From: Halovulum dunhuangense
Lineage (GTDB): Bacteria > Pseudomonadota > Alphaproteobacteria > Rhodobacterales > Rhodobacteraceae
Direction: 5' to 3'
Length of the DNA: 64,000 bases
Assembly: GCF_013093415.1 (NCBI RefSeq)
Contig: NZ_JABFBC010000002.1
Coordinates: forward strand, 434,001 to 498,000
Below the pieces are notes generated by a model that was given only the letters and a program-made list of their open reading frames with translations, had not been told where the DNA came from and made no database searches. Shown here in pieces: positions 10,573 to 19,293 of the stretch (position 1 is its first letter; every line of letters starts with the position of its first letter). Both the position numbers and the translations under genes were made by a program.

Positions 10573-10989
10573 ATGAAGACCCGTGCCCTGACCCTGTTCT
10601 GTGCCCTGTTGCCGATGCTCGCCTTCGCACAGGAGCCGGCCCAGCCTACGCTGGAAGAGCTGAAATGGGTCGCCCGACCGATCATCGTCTTCGCTGACAG
10701 CCCCGCCGATCCCCGGCTCAGGCAGCAGCTTGCCGCGTTCGAGGCAGAGCCCGCCGAACTCGAGGCGCGGGACGTGGTCATCCTGGTCGATACCGACCCG
10801 GCGGCCAACGGCCCCCTGCGCCTGGCGTTCCGGCCACGCGACTTCAACGTGATCGTTCTGGGCAAGGACGGGCGCGTCGCATACCGCAAGCCCGACCCCG
10901 TCACCGTGCGCGAGGTGATCCGGCTGATCGACCGGATGCCGTTGCGCCGGCAGGAAATCGAGGACCAGCGGACCCGCCCGCTGAACTGA
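10573..10989 (+). CDS. exported DUF4174-like protein
   Basis: A 138-aa protein with an N-terminal signal peptide (MKTRALTLFCALLPMLAFAQ, cleavage near residue 19-20). It contains a compact domain (RPIIVFADSPADPRLRQQL, then VIVLGKDGRVAYRKPDP) like the DUF4174 family, a thioredoxin-fold-like domain lacking redox cysteines. It is probably periplasmic and its function is unknown. The ATG at 10573 has AGGAGG upstream. It is the only plus-strand gene inside the surrounding minus-strand block, read divergently from the membrane protein-mutase pair. Confidence 0.7.
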   Translation: MKTRALTLFCALLPMLAFAQEPAQPTLEELKWVARPIIVFADSPADPRLRQQLAAFEAEPAELEARDVVILVDTDPAANGPLRLAFRPRDFNVIVLGKDGRVAYRKPDPVTVREVIRLIDRMPLRRQEIEDQRTRPLN

Positions 10990-11016
10990 TCCCCGGCCCA
11001 AACCCCCTCGCGTCGC

Positions 11017-11934
11017 TTACCCATGGCCGACCTCCGCCTGCCGCGCGCGCAGGTCGATGAGCCGGACATTCCCGGGCGGCGCCGCGGAAAGTTCCGCAAG
11101 ATCCGCTTCGTATGCCGCCTGAAGCGCCACGCGCTCCTCGGCGGTCCAGGGATCGAAGCGCGGCCCGTCAGCCAGTGCCTTGACCACGGCGATGCGCGCC
11201 TCGCGTTGCAGGTCCGGGCCCGACACCATGGCATTCAGCCGGGCCACCGCCGCGGCCGACGGGCTGGGCAGGGCCGGCTTCAACGCCTCGTTCAGCCCCA
11301 CGATGTTGTCCTGCCCTAGGATCGCGCACAACGCGGCGCCACCGTTCCCGCGCAGCGTCTCGAAGGGCCAGACCAGGATTTCCGCATCGGGCATCGCCCG
11401 GCCCAGATCCGCCAGCACGGCGGGCCAGCGACGCGGCAGCGCCAGATAGCGCTGCTTGCCGCGCTCGAAGGGCGGCAGCGGACGGGTGCGGGTGCGATGG
11501 CAGTAGAGCGATGCGTAAAAGCTCGAATACTCGCGCACCGAGAAAAGCAGCGTCACCCGGTCGCCCCGGAAGACCGGTGCCAGCGCGCCGATCCGCCGCC
11601 GGATCGCGGGGTATATCGCGCCGGTCGCGATCATCTGGTCGATCAGCCCGGCCCAGTTCTCCTCGCTGACCACCATGCGCCGCTTGCCCTGCGCCTCGGC
11701 CTCGGCCCGAAGGGCCGCCACCCGGTCGACCGCGGCAGAGCGGACCAGCCGACCCAGGGGCGCAGGCAGGCTGGCCTTCAGGTTGAAGCCCAGGTTCCGT
11801 TCCGGCCGCACCTGTTCGGGCCAGTAGACCCCCAGCCCACGCTTGTCCCGCAACCAGCTTGCCCGGCGGCGCAGGGCCTGTTGCAACCGGGTGGTTCCGG
11901 TGCGGTGGGCGCCGATATGCAGCCGGACTTCCAT
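11017..11934 (-). CDS. sulfotransferase-like P-loop protein
   Basis: A 305-aa protein beginning MEVRLHIGAHRTGTTRLQQA. The GAHRTGTT segment matches the phosphosulfate-binding loop of bacterial sulfotransferases, which transfer sulfate from PAPS. Further on, VTLLFSVREYSSFYASLY resembles the 3'-phosphate-binding region with its Arg and Ser. No membrane segment is seen. The start lies 4 bp from the pccA stop, so it is probably co-transcribed with pccA even though no sulfated substrate belongs to that pathway. Acceptor unknown. Confidence 0.65.
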   Translation of the reverse strand: MEVRLHIGAHRTGTTRLQQALRRRASWLRDKRGLGVYWPEQVRPERNLGFNLKASLPAPLGRLVRSAAVDRVAALRAEAEAQGKRRMVVSEENWAGLIDQMIATGAIYPAIRRRIGALAPVFRGDRVTLLFSVREYSSFYASLYCHRTRTRPLPPFERGKQRYLALPRRWPAVLADLGRAMPDAEILVWPFETLRGNGGAALCAILGQDNIVGLNEALKPALPSPSAAAVARLNAMVSGPDLQREARIAVVKALADGPRFDPWTAEERVALQAAYEADLAELSAAPPGNVRLIDLRARQAEVGHG

Positions 11935-11938
11935 GGGA

Positions 11939-13885
11939 TCACTCGAACTCCATGATGATCTCGTCCACCGCCAGCGACTGGCCGGGCGCTGCGTGGATCC
12001 TTGTCACCGTGGCACGGCGCTCGGCGCGCAGCACGTTCTCCATCTTCATCGCCTCGACGGTGCAGAGCGCCTGTCCCTCCTGCACCTCCTGCCCCTCTTC
12101 CACGGCGATCGTGACGACCAGCCCCGGCATCGGGCAGAGCAGCAGCTTCGATGTGTCGGCCGCCACCTTTTCGGGCATCAGCACGGCCAGTTCCGCCTGC
12201 CGCGGCGTGTAGACCTTGGCATCCAGGTCGGCCCCGCGCCAGCGCAGCCGGAACCCGGTGGTGCGGGCCTCGACCTTGACCACGATCTCGCGCCCGTCCA
12301 CCAGCCCGCGCGCCAGCCGCATCCCCGGCACCCAGTCGAGCGCCAGCGCCTCGGCCGCCGGGATCTCGAACCGTTCTCCACCGATCATCACCACCCATTC
12401 GGCGGGTTCGGGCGCGCCGCCATGCGCCATCCGGCCGGAAATCCGCACGTCGCGTTCCGCGCGGGTGCGCATCATGCCGGCCGCAACCCGTGCCAGGTCG
12501 CGCAGCGCGGGTGCGTCCAGCACGGCGCCCGCGAACCCGTCGGGATATTCCTCGGCGATGAAGGCGGTGGTGATGTTGCCGCTGACGAAGCGCGGATGAT
12601 CCATCACCGCCGACAGGAAGGGCAGGTTGTGGCCGATCCCCTCCACCTCGAAGGCATCGAGCGCGGATCGCATCTCCTCCAGCGCCGCCGTGCGGTCCGG
12701 CCCCCAGGTGCAGAGCTTGGCGATCATGGGATCATAGAACATCGAGATCTCGCCCCCCTCGAACACGCCGGTATCGTTGCGCACCCGGCGCGGCGCCTCC
12801 TGCGGCGGGCGATAGCGCGTGAGCCGCCCGATCGAGGGCAGGAAACCGCGATAGGGGTCTTCCGCGTAAAGCCGGCTCTCGATCGCCCAGCCGTCCAGCT
12901 TCACGTCGTCCTGGCTCAGCGCCAGCTTCTGGCCGGCGGCCACCCGGATCATCTGCTCGACCAGGTCGATCCCGGTGATCAGCTCGGTGACGGGATGTTC
13001 CACCTGAAGGCGGGTGTTCATCTCGAGGAAGTAGAAGTTGCGATCGCCGTCCACGATGAACTCGACGGTCCCGGCCGAGCAGTAGTCCACCGCCTGCGCC
13101 AGTGCCACCGCCTGCTCCCCCATCGCCTTGCGGGTGGCGGCGTCCAGGAACGGCGAGGGCGCCTCCTCGATGACCTTCTGGTTGCGGCGCTGGATCGAAC
13201 ATTCCCGCTCGCCCAGGTAGATGCAGTTGCCGTGCTTGTCGCCCAGCACCTGGATCTCGATGTGGCGCGGTTGGGTGACGAACTTCTCGATGAAGATGCG
13301 GTCGTCGCCGAAACTGGCCTTCGCCTCGTTCTTCGAGGACTGGAAACCCTCGCGCACCTCGCCCTCGTTCCAGGCGATGCGCATGCCCTTGCCACCGCCC
13401 CCGGCGCTGGCCTTGATCATCACCGGATAGCCGATCTCGCCCGCGATCCTGACCGCCATGTCCGGCCCGTCGATCAGCCCCATGAAGCCCGGAACGGTGG
13501 ACACCCCCGCCTCGGCCGCCAGCTTCTTCGACGTGATCTTGTCGCCCATCGCCTCGATCGCGCCCACCGGCGGCCCGATGAAGGCGACGCCCTCGGCATC
13601 CAGCGCGGCCGCGAACTCGGCCCGCTCGGACAGGAAACCATAACCCGGATGCACCGCCTGCGCCCCGGTCTGGCGTATCGCGTCGAGAATGCGGTCGATC
13701 ACGATGTAACTCTGCGCCGCCGGCGGCGGGCCGATATGCACCGCCTCGTCGGCCATGCGCACATGCAGCGCGTCGCGGTCCGCGTCGGAATAGACGGCGA
13801 CCGTGCCGATGCCCAGGCGGCGGGCGGTCTTGATGACGCGGCAGGCGATCTCGCCCCGGTTGGCGATCAGGATCTTGTCGAACAT
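11939..13885 (-). CDS. pccA: propionyl-CoA carboxylase alpha subunit (biotin carboxylase + BCCP)
   Basis: Carboxylates its own biotin with ATP and bicarbonate, then hands the carboxyl group to PccB on propionyl-CoA to give methylmalonyl-CoA. At 648 aa the layout is biotin carboxylase (about 1-450: FDKILIANRGEIACRVI, ASAGGGGKGMR, FLEMNTRLQVEHPVTE), a linker domain, and a C-terminal biotin carrier domain with EAMKMEN (biotinyl Lys near 614). The ATG at 13885 matches the usual MFDKILIANRG start; a TTG two codons upstream is less likely. It is followed 4 bp later by the sulfotransferase-like gene. Confidence 0.95.
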   Translation of the reverse strand: MFDKILIANRGEIACRVIKTARRLGIGTVAVYSDADRDALHVRMADEAVHIGPPPAAQSYIVIDRILDAIRQTGAQAVHPGYGFLSERAEFAAALDAEGVAFIGPPVGAIEAMGDKITSKKLAAEAGVSTVPGFMGLIDGPDMAVRIAGEIGYPVMIKASAGGGGKGMRIAWNEGEVREGFQSSKNEAKASFGDDRIFIEKFVTQPRHIEIQVLGDKHGNCIYLGERECSIQRRNQKVIEEAPSPFLDAATRKAMGEQAVALAQAVDYCSAGTVEFIVDGDRNFYFLEMNTRLQVEHPVTELITGIDLVEQMIRVAAGQKLALSQDDVKLDGWAIESRLYAEDPYRGFLPSIGRLTRYRPPQEAPRRVRNDTGVFEGGEISMFYDPMIAKLCTWGPDRTAALEEMRSALDAFEVEGIGHNLPFLSAVMDHPRFVSGNITTAFIAEEYPDGFAGAVLDAPALRDLARVAAGMMRTRAERDVRISGRMAHGGAPEPAEWVVMIGGERFEIPAAEALALDWVPGMRLARGLVDGREIVVKVEARTTGFRLRWRGADLDAKVYTPRQAELAVLMPEKVAADTSKLLLCPMPGLVVTIAVEEGQEVQEGQALCTVEAMKMENVLRAERRATVTRIHAAPGQSLAVDEIIMEFE

Positions 13886-13983
13886 GGGCAATATCCATCG
13901 GCCCGACCGGTCAGGGCGACCGCGGGCTGCTTCGGTTCAATGCTGTGGGAAAGCGCGTGACCCGCACCGGGGCGGGCGGAATG

Positions 13984-14007
13984 GCGGCGCCCCGCGTGGG
14001 GCGCCGC
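13984..14007 (-). terminator. hairpin, possible terminator after the 67-aa lipoprotein gene
   Basis: A perfect 10-bp inverted repeat (13984-13993 with 13998-14007) around a 4-nt loop, 8 bp past the lipoprotein stop and upstream of pccA. There is no following T-run on the minus strand, so it may act as a processing or stabilising hairpin instead of a classical terminator. Confidence 0.5.
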
Positions 14008-14014
14008 AGGTTCA

Positions 14015-14218
14015 TCAGCAGCGCGAGGGGTACTGGCTGCAGAAGGCGACGTTGGCCGCACCGCCCAGAAGGGCGCCGGTCGCGATATTGCCGTCGGTTG
14101 CGACCGCGGTCGCAGCACCCGCACCGGCACCGATGAGGGCACGTTCCTCGAAGGTGTCGCCACAGGCGGACAGGGCGAAAAGCGCGACCAGCGCGCCGGC
14201 CTTGCAGAATTTGGACAT
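14015..14218 (-). CDS. small glycine-rich lipoprotein
   Basis: A 67-aa protein with a lipoprotein signal: KAGALVALFALSAC gives a lipobox LSAC with the lipidated Cys near residue 19. The mature part includes ALIGAGAGAATAVATDGNIA and ATGALLGGAANVAF, a glycine-zipper-like pattern seen in small envelope lipoproteins. AGGAGAA precedes the ATG. It lies between pccB and pccA on their strand, and a hairpin follows its stop. It is too short to assign a function. Confidence 0.75.
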   Translation of the reverse strand: MSKFCKAGALVALFALSACGDTFEERALIGAGAGAATAVATDGNIATGALLGGAANVAFCSQYPSRC

Positions 14219-14369
14219 GTCGGTTCTCCTTCACATGCGTCTGATGCGCAGAATAGCGTTTCGTTCGACGGAGTTCCCGTCACGATTGCGCCGGGCTCTG
14301 CAACAAACCCGAAACGGGCGGCGGGTCGCCGATCACGGCCCCGTGTCGAAGCCTGCCCCAGGGGGCGCA

Positions 14370-14711
14370 TCACTCGAACGCCCCCGGGAAACTGCGCCGC
14401 GCCACCTCGACGTCGATTCGCAGAAGCGCCTCGTAGCTGCAGGGATCGAAGGGCTGTTCGGCCGGCACCACCTCGCGCCCGAAAAGCCAGCTCAGCCGCC
14501 CCGCGTCAAGGTTGCCCCGCTCGAAGGGCTGATCCCCGAAATGATCCCACAATGCCGCCATGAAGGCCGCGTCCGCCTTCCTGTCGGCGGGGCGGCGGTC
14601 CGCATAGCGTTGCCGCGCCTTCAGTTCGGTCGGCTTGTCCGCCGCGCGCCGCAGCGTGAACTGGAAATCCGTTCCCGTCAGCCGGCCGGGAAATCCGCGA
14701 TGCTTCAGCAT
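14370..14711 (-). CDS. conserved hypothetical protein, 113 aa
   Basis: A soluble, charged protein (MLKHRGFPGRLTGTDFQFTL at the start) that I do not recognise. It has no signal peptide or membrane segment. It contains AALWDHFGDQPFERGNLDAG and LSWLFGREVVPAEQPFD, which look like ordinary globular sequence. The ATG at 14711 directly follows the right arm of a 10-bp hairpin that contains its AGGAGG ribosome-binding site. Genes of this kind sit between pccB and pccA in relatives as far as I recall, so it may be co-transcribed with the carboxylase. Confidence 0.6.
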   Translation of the reverse strand: MLKHRGFPGRLTGTDFQFTLRRAADKPTELKARQRYADRRPADRKADAAFMAALWDHFGDQPFERGNLDAGRLSWLFGREVVPAEQPFDPCSYEALLRIDVEVARRSFPGAFE

Positions 14712-14737
14712 GGCCCCCTCCTTTGGCGGAGGGGGCC
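14712..14737 (-). promoter_or_regulatory. hairpin burying the ribosome-binding site of the 113-aa gene
   Basis: A perfect 10-bp stem (14712-14721 with 14728-14737) and a 6-nt loop lie between the 42-aa lipoprotein stop and the next ATG. On the minus strand the 3' arm is GGAGGGGGCC followed at once by ATG, so the Shine-Dalgarno sequence is inside the stem. It may act as an intercistronic terminator, an RBS-sequestering switch, or both. Confidence 0.5.
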
Positions 14738-14744
14738 CGCCTGA

Positions 14745-14873
14745 TCACATCTTGCCGGTGAAGGTCGGCTCGGGCTCGACCATCGGCGCGGGCGCGGGAG
14801 CGGGCTCCGGCTGGCTGCATGCGGCGATGCCCAGAACCAGGCAGAGAGCGGCGATCTTGGCGACGATTTGCAT
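14745..14873 (-). CDS. very small lipoprotein, 42 aa
   Basis: The gene has ATG at 14873, TGA at 14745-14747, and AAGGAAGGAA just upstream as ribosome-binding site. The product starts with a hydrophobic signal (MQIVAKIAALCLVLGIAAC) ending in a lipobox with Cys 19. A Pro/Glu/Ala-rich tail of about 23 residues (QPEPAPAPAPMVEPEP) follows. It is presumably anchored in the inner or outer membrane. The start signal and lipobox make it convincing despite its size. Function unknown; it sits in the pccB-pccA run. Confidence 0.65.
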   Translation of the reverse strand: MQIVAKIAALCLVLGIAACSQPEPAPAPAPMVEPEPTFTGKM

Positions 14874-15027
14874 TCTTCGTTCCTTCCTTGTGCGCAGAAT
14901 TGCGGGCCCGCAGCGGCGCTATACCGCGCGAGCGACCCGAATCTAGCCTGATTCACATTGGAAATCACGGGGCCTCGAAGGTGCCGGTGGAAAGTTGCCG
15001 ATTCTGTGATCGGTGCGGGAACGGCGC

Positions 15028-16560
15028 TCATAGCGGGATGTTGTCGTGCTTCTTCCACGGGTTGCTCAGCTGCTTTCCGCGCAGGCTGGCAAAGGCCCGG
15101 ACCACCCGGCGTCGGGTCGAATGCGGCATGATCACCTCGTCGATGAAACCCTTCTCGGCCGCGACGAACGGGTTGGCGAAACGCGCCTCGTATTCCTTCG
15201 TGCGCGCGGCGATCTTTTCCGGCTCTCCCAGTTCCGAGCGGTAGAGTATCTCCGTCGCGCCCTTTGCTCCCATCACCGCGATCTCGGCCGTGGGCCAGGC
15301 ATAGTTGATGTCGCCGCGCAGATGCTTCGACGCCATCACGTCATAGGCCCCGCCATAGGCCTTGCGGGTGATGACCGTCACCTTCGGCACCGTCGCCTCG
15401 CCATAGGCAAAGAGCAGCTTCGCGCCGTGCTTGATGACGCCGCCATATTCCTGCCCCGTCCCCGGCAGGAAACCCGGCACGTCGACCAGCGTCAGGATCG
15501 GGATCTCGAACGCGTCGCAGAAGCGCACGAAACGGGCGGCCTTGCGGCTTGAATCGATATCCAGGCAGCCCGCCAGCACCATCGGCTGGTTCGCCACCAC
15601 GCCCACGGTGGCCCCGTCCAGCCGGATGAAGCCGGTCAGGATGTTCTTCGCGAAATCCTTCTGGATCTCGAAGAAATCGCCCTCGTCGGCCAGCTTCGCG
15701 ATCAGCTCGTGCATGTCGTAGGGCTGGTTCGGGTTCGCCGGGATCAGCGTGTCGAGACTGTCCTCCACCCGGTCGTGGCGGTCGAAGACAGGGCGCACCG
15801 GCGGCTTCTCGCGGTTGTTGAGCGGCAGGAAATCCACCAGCCGCCGCACCTCTGTCAGGGCCTCGATGTCGTTCTCGTAGGCGCCATCGGCGACCGACGA
15901 TTTCGTGGTATGGGTCCGCGCGCCGCCCAGTTCCTCGGCGGTGACAACCTCGTTCGTCACCGTCTTCACCACGTCGGGCCCGGTCACGAACATGTAGGAA
16001 CTGTCGCGCACCATGAAGATGAAGTCGGTCATCGCCGGCGAATAGACTGCCCCGCCCGCACACGGCCCCATGATGACGCTGATCTGCGGAACCACGCCGC
16101 TGGCCAGGATGTTGCGCTGGAACACCTCGGCATAGCCGGCAAGGCTGGCCACGCCTTCCTGGATCCGCGCGCCGCCCGAATCGTTCAGCCCGATCACCGG
16201 GGCGCCGTTCTTCACGGCCATGTCCATGATCTTGCAGATCTTCTGCGCATGGGTTTCCGACAGCGACCCGCCCAGCACGGTGAAATCCTGGCTGAACACA
16301 TAGACCATGCGCCCGTTGATCGTGCCCCAGCCGGTCACCACCCCGTCGCCGGGATACTTCTGCTCGCCCATGCCGAAATCCGTGGCGCGGTGCGCGACGA
16401 ACATGTCGAACTCCTCGAACGAGCCGGGATCGAGCAGCACCTCCAGCCGCTCCCGCGCGGTCAGCTTGCCCTTGGCGTGCTGCGCGTCGATCCGCTGCTG
16501 CCCGCCGCCCAGCCGGGCCTGGGCGCGCCGTGCTTCCAGTTCCTCGAGTATTTCCTGCAT
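15028..16560 (-). CDS. pccB: propionyl-CoA carboxylase beta subunit (carboxyltransferase)
   Basis: Transfers the carboxyl group from PccA-bound biotin to propionyl-CoA. At 510 aa it has the standard length. It contains the two crotonase-like halves of acyl-CoA carboxyltransferases: [19 protein letters not shown] and SGGARIQEG in the N-terminal half, and [20 protein letters not shown] with [15 protein letters not shown] in the C-terminal half. The ATG at 16560 gives [20 protein letters not shown], the usual start. It is transcribed away from pccR across a 153-bp region carrying the putative PccR-binding repeats. Confidence 0.95.
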   Translation of the reverse strand: MQEILEELEARRAQARLGGGQQRIDAQHAKGKLTARERLEVLLDPGSFEEFDMFVAHRATDFGMGEQKYPGDGVVTGWGTINGRMVYVFSQDFTVLGGSLSETHAQKICKIMDMAVKNGAPVIGLNDSGGARIQEGVASLAGYAEVFQRNILASGVVPQISVIMGPCAGGAVYSPAMTDFIFMVRDSSYMFVTGPDVVKTVTNEVVTAEELGGARTHTTKSSVADGAYENDIEALTEVRRLVDFLPLNNREKPPVRPVFDRHDRVEDSLDTLIPANPNQPYDMHELIAKLADEGDFFEIQKDFAKNILTGFIRLDGATVGVVANQPMVLAGCLDIDSSRKAARFVRFCDAFEIPILTLVDVPGFLPGTGQEYGGVIKHGAKLLFAYGEATVPKVTVITRKAYGGAYDVMASKHLRGDINYAWPTAEIAVMGAKGATEILYRSELGEPEKIAARTKEYEARFANPFVAAEKGFIDEVIMPHSTRRRVVRAFASLRGKQLSNPWKKHDNIPL

Positions 16561-16645
16561 GCGCCTGTCCTGCGTCGGCCTGTTCACCCTGTCGCGCGCC
16601 AGCATAGCGGGCGAAACCGCCTGCGCGAAAGCGCGATTCGGTGGA

Positions 16646-16693
16646 TTTGCAAATTCTGTGTGACAAATATTTTGCGAAATGCGAATTTGCGAA
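16646..16693. promoter_or_regulatory. TTTGC(A/G)AA repeats between pccB and pccR, putative PccR operator
   Basis: TTTGCAAA at 16646-16653 and TTTGCGAA at 16671-16678 and 16686-16693 lie in the short, relatively AT-rich divergent promoter region. The Rhodobacter sphaeroides regulator PccR is reported to act at the pccB/pccR region, and I recall a TTTGCAAA-type motif for it. The match is therefore good, though the spacing here differs from two boxes separated by 4 bp. It would serve both pccB and pccR. Confidence 0.65.
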
Positions 16694-16713
16694 AGCACCG
16701 CAGGGAAAGCCCC

Positions 16714-18111
16714 ATGAGCACCCAGAAACTCTATGCCGGCGCCAAGCTGCGCGAACTCAGGACCGCCCGCAGCCTCAGCCAGAAGGACTTCGCCGCGCGG
16801 CTTGGCGTGTCGCTCTCCTATCTCAACCAGATGGAAAACAACCACCGCCCCGTCTCGGCCGGGCTGGTGCTCGCGCTGGCCCGCGAATTCGGCTACGACG
16901 TGACAGAGCTGTCGGCCGGCGAAAGCGCCCGGCTGATAGCCGACATGCGCGAGGCGCTGGCCGATCCGGTCTTTTCCGACCCCCCGCTTCAGGCCGAACT
17001 GCAACTCGTGGCATCGAACGCGCCACGCCTCGCCCGCGCCTTCCTGCAACTCCACCGCGCCCACCGCCAGGGCGCCGAGCAGCTGGCCAGCCTGACCGAT
17101 GCGCTGGGGGCCGAGGGCACCACCCTTGCGCCCCTGCCCTGGGAAGAGGTGCGCGACTTCTTCCACTACTGCGACAACTACATCGACCCGGTGGACCGCG
17201 CGGCCGAACATTTCGCGACCGCCCTGGGCGAAGGCGACCGCCTGGCCGCCATGGCCCGCCTGCTGGAAGAACGCCACGGCATCAGCACCCGGACCCGGCT
17301 GGGCGCGCCGATCCGGCACTACGACCCCGACACCCGCACCCTGACGCTGGCCGCCGAGGCGGGCGCGGCAACGCAGCTTTTCCAGGCCGCCCACCAGCTT
17401 GCCCTGATCGCCCATGGCGACCTGCTCGAGGCGACGCTGGATCTGGCCCGCTTCCGGACGGAAACCGCGCGCGAGATCTGCAAGATCGGCCTTGCCAACT
17501 ACTTCGCCGGCGCGGCGCAACTGCCCTATGGCCGCTTCCACGCGGCGGCACAGGAAACCCGGCACGACCTGGAACGGCTGGCGCTTCTCTTCGGCGCCTC
17601 GATCGAACAGGTGGCGCACCGGCTGTCCACCCTCCAGCGCCCCGGCGCAAAGGGGGTGCCCTTCTTCTTCGTGCGCGTCGATCAGGCCGGCACCATCACC
17701 AAGCGCCATTCCGCCACGCGGCTGCAATTCGCCCGCTTCGGCGGCGCCTGCCCGCTGTGGAACGTGCACCAGGCCTTCGAGACGCCGGGCCGCTTCCTGC
17801 GCCAGCTGGCCGAAACCCCCGACGGGGTGCGCTATTTCTGCCTGTCGCGCGACGTGGCGAAGCCCGGCCGCACCTTCCATGCCCCCGTCCGCCGCTACGC
17901 CATCGGGCTCGGCTGCGAGATCGCCCATGCCGGCGCGCTGGTCTATGCCGACGACATGGATCTCGGCAACGACCGCGCCTATCAGCCCATCGGCATCTCC
18001 TGCCGGATCTGCGAGCGTCCCGACTGCCACCAGCGCGCCCTGCCGCCGATGGACCGGGGCATCCGCATAGACCCCAACGCCCGCGGCACCCTGCCCTACG
18101 CCCTGCGCTAG
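16714..18111 (+). CDS. pccR: short-chain fatty acyl-CoA regulator of propionyl-CoA genes
   Basis: A 465-aa transcription factor of the ScfR family. The N-terminal helix-turn-helix (about 8-62: [20 protein letters not shown], then [14 protein letters not shown]) binds DNA. A central IrrE/ImmA-like domain and a C-terminal ScfR domain follow, the last ending in the Cys-rich motif [16 protein letters not shown]. In this family, acyl-CoA or a related metabolite controls activity, and PccR of Rhodobacter sphaeroides activates pcc and mutase genes. Its position divergent from pccB fits exactly. The ATG at 16714 follows a GGGAAAG segment. Confidence 0.9.
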   Translation: MSTQKLYAGAKLRELRTARSLSQKDFAARLGVSLSYLNQMENNHRPVSAGLVLALAREFGYDVTELSAGESARLIADMREALADPVFSDPPLQAELQLVASNAPRLARAFLQLHRAHRQGAEQLASLTDALGAEGTTLAPLPWEEVRDFFHYCDNYIDPVDRAAEHFATALGEGDRLAAMARLLEERHGISTRTRLGAPIRHYDPDTRTLTLAAEAGAATQLFQAAHQLALIAHGDLLEATLDLARFRTETAREICKIGLANYFAGAAQLPYGRFHAAAQETRHDLERLALLFGASIEQVAHRLSTLQRPGAKGVPFFFVRVDQAGTITKRHSATRLQFARFGGACPLWNVHQAFETPGRFLRQLAETPDGVRYFCLSRDVAKPGRTFHAPVRRYAIGLGCEIAHAGALVYADDMDLGNDRAYQPIGISCRICERPDCHQRALPPMDRGIRIDPNARGTLPYALR

Positions 18112-18115
18112 GCCC

Positions 18116-19246
18116 TCAGGCGGCGGTGAACTCGGCGATCAGGTGGTCCACCACCGCGACGCCCGCTTCCTGCGCGCCGGCGCCTTTCTCAAGCGCCGCG
18201 CGATGCACCTGCCGCTGCCGGTCGGCGGATGTTCCGTCGCGCACCAGCCGCCGCAGCGACAGCAACTCCTGCCGGCAATCCAGCTGTTCGGCATCGGCGC
18301 CGAACAGCTCGATCATCTCCTCCACCAGGTCGGCAAAGGGCACCAGCTGCGACCGCCCGTGATCGACCAGCTTTCCGGACGCGCCGTAGCGCTGCGCGCG
18401 CCAGCGGTTCTCCATCACGATGGTGCCGGGATAGACCCGCCAGCGCTGGTTGCGGGTCTTCAGCCGGTAGAGATAGGCGATCAACGCCTGGTACAGCGCC
18501 GCGATCCCAGCCACATGCTCGACCCGGCTGCACACGTCGGTGATCCGCTGCTCCAGCGTGGGGAACCTGTCCGAGGGGCGGATGTCCCACCAGATCTTGG
18601 TCGCATCCTCGATGCAGCCCGCCCGCACCAGGTGATCCACCAGCCGCCGCCAGGCCGCGAACGACGCCAGCTCGTCCGGCAGCCCGGTGCGTGGCAGCGC
18701 GTCGAACACCGTCAGCCGGTAGGACGACAACCCCGTATCCTCCCCCTCCCAGAAGGGCGAGGAACAGCTCAGCGCCAGCAGATGCGGCAGGAAATACGCG
18801 GCCTGGTTCATCAGGTCGATGCGCAGGTCCTCGTCCTCGATGCCGACATGGATATGCATGCCGCAGATCATCATCCGCCGCACCGCCAGCCCCAGGTCGT
18901 CGCGCAGCGCGTCATAGCGGTCCTTGCGCGTGTGGGTCTGCTCGCGCCAGCGGCTGAACGGATGGGTCGAGGCCGCGATCGCCGCATAGCCATGCTCGGC
19001 CGCCGCCGCCGCAACCGCCCCGCGCAACAGGGCCAGCTCGCCCACCGCATCGCTGACCCGCTGGTGCGGCCTTGTGCCCACCTCGATCTGGCATTGCAGG
19101 TACTCGTTCGTCACCCGCTCGCCCGCCTCGCGCCGGCAGGCGGCCATGAAGCCGGCAGCCGGTTCACGCACCAGCTCCCGCGTTTCCCGATCGACGATCA
19201 GGTATTCCTCCTCGATCCCGAGGGTCAGGCCGGGTCGGTCGGACAT
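18116..19246 (-). CDS. ybdK: carboxylate-amine ligase, YbdK family
   Basis: ATP-dependent ligase of the glutamate-cysteine-ligase-2 fold, expected to join the gamma-carboxyl of glutamate (or another acid) to an amine. The family shows weak gamma-glutamylcysteine synthetase activity. It is 376 aa long. [19 protein letters not shown] at the N-terminus and [14 protein letters not shown] in the middle are the family signatures. The ATG at 19246 has GGAGGAAAG 6 nt upstream. It converges with pccR, leaving only 4 bp between stops. True substrate uncertain. Confidence 0.88.
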   Translation of the reverse strand: MSDRPGLTLGIEEEYLIVDRETRELVREPAAGFMAACRREAGERVTNEYLQCQIEVGTRPHQRVSDAVGELALLRGAVAAAAAEHGYAAIAASTHPFSRWREQTHTRKDRYDALRDDLGLAVRRMMICGMHIHVGIEDEDLRIDLMNQAAYFLPHLLALSCSSPFWEGEDTGLSSYRLTVFDALPRTGLPDELASFAAWRRLVDHLVRAGCIEDATKIWWDIRPSDRFPTLEQRITDVCSRVEHVAGIAALYQALIAYLYRLKTRNQRWRVYPGTIVMENRWRAQRYGASGKLVDHGRSQLVPFADLVEEMIELFGADAEQLDCRQELLSLRRLVRDGTSADRQRQVHRAALEKGAGAQEAGVAVVDHLIAEFTAA

Positions 19247-19293
19247 GGGCTTTCCTCCGCGCGTCGGCGGAAAGCCTAGCAAGCGTCAGGGGT

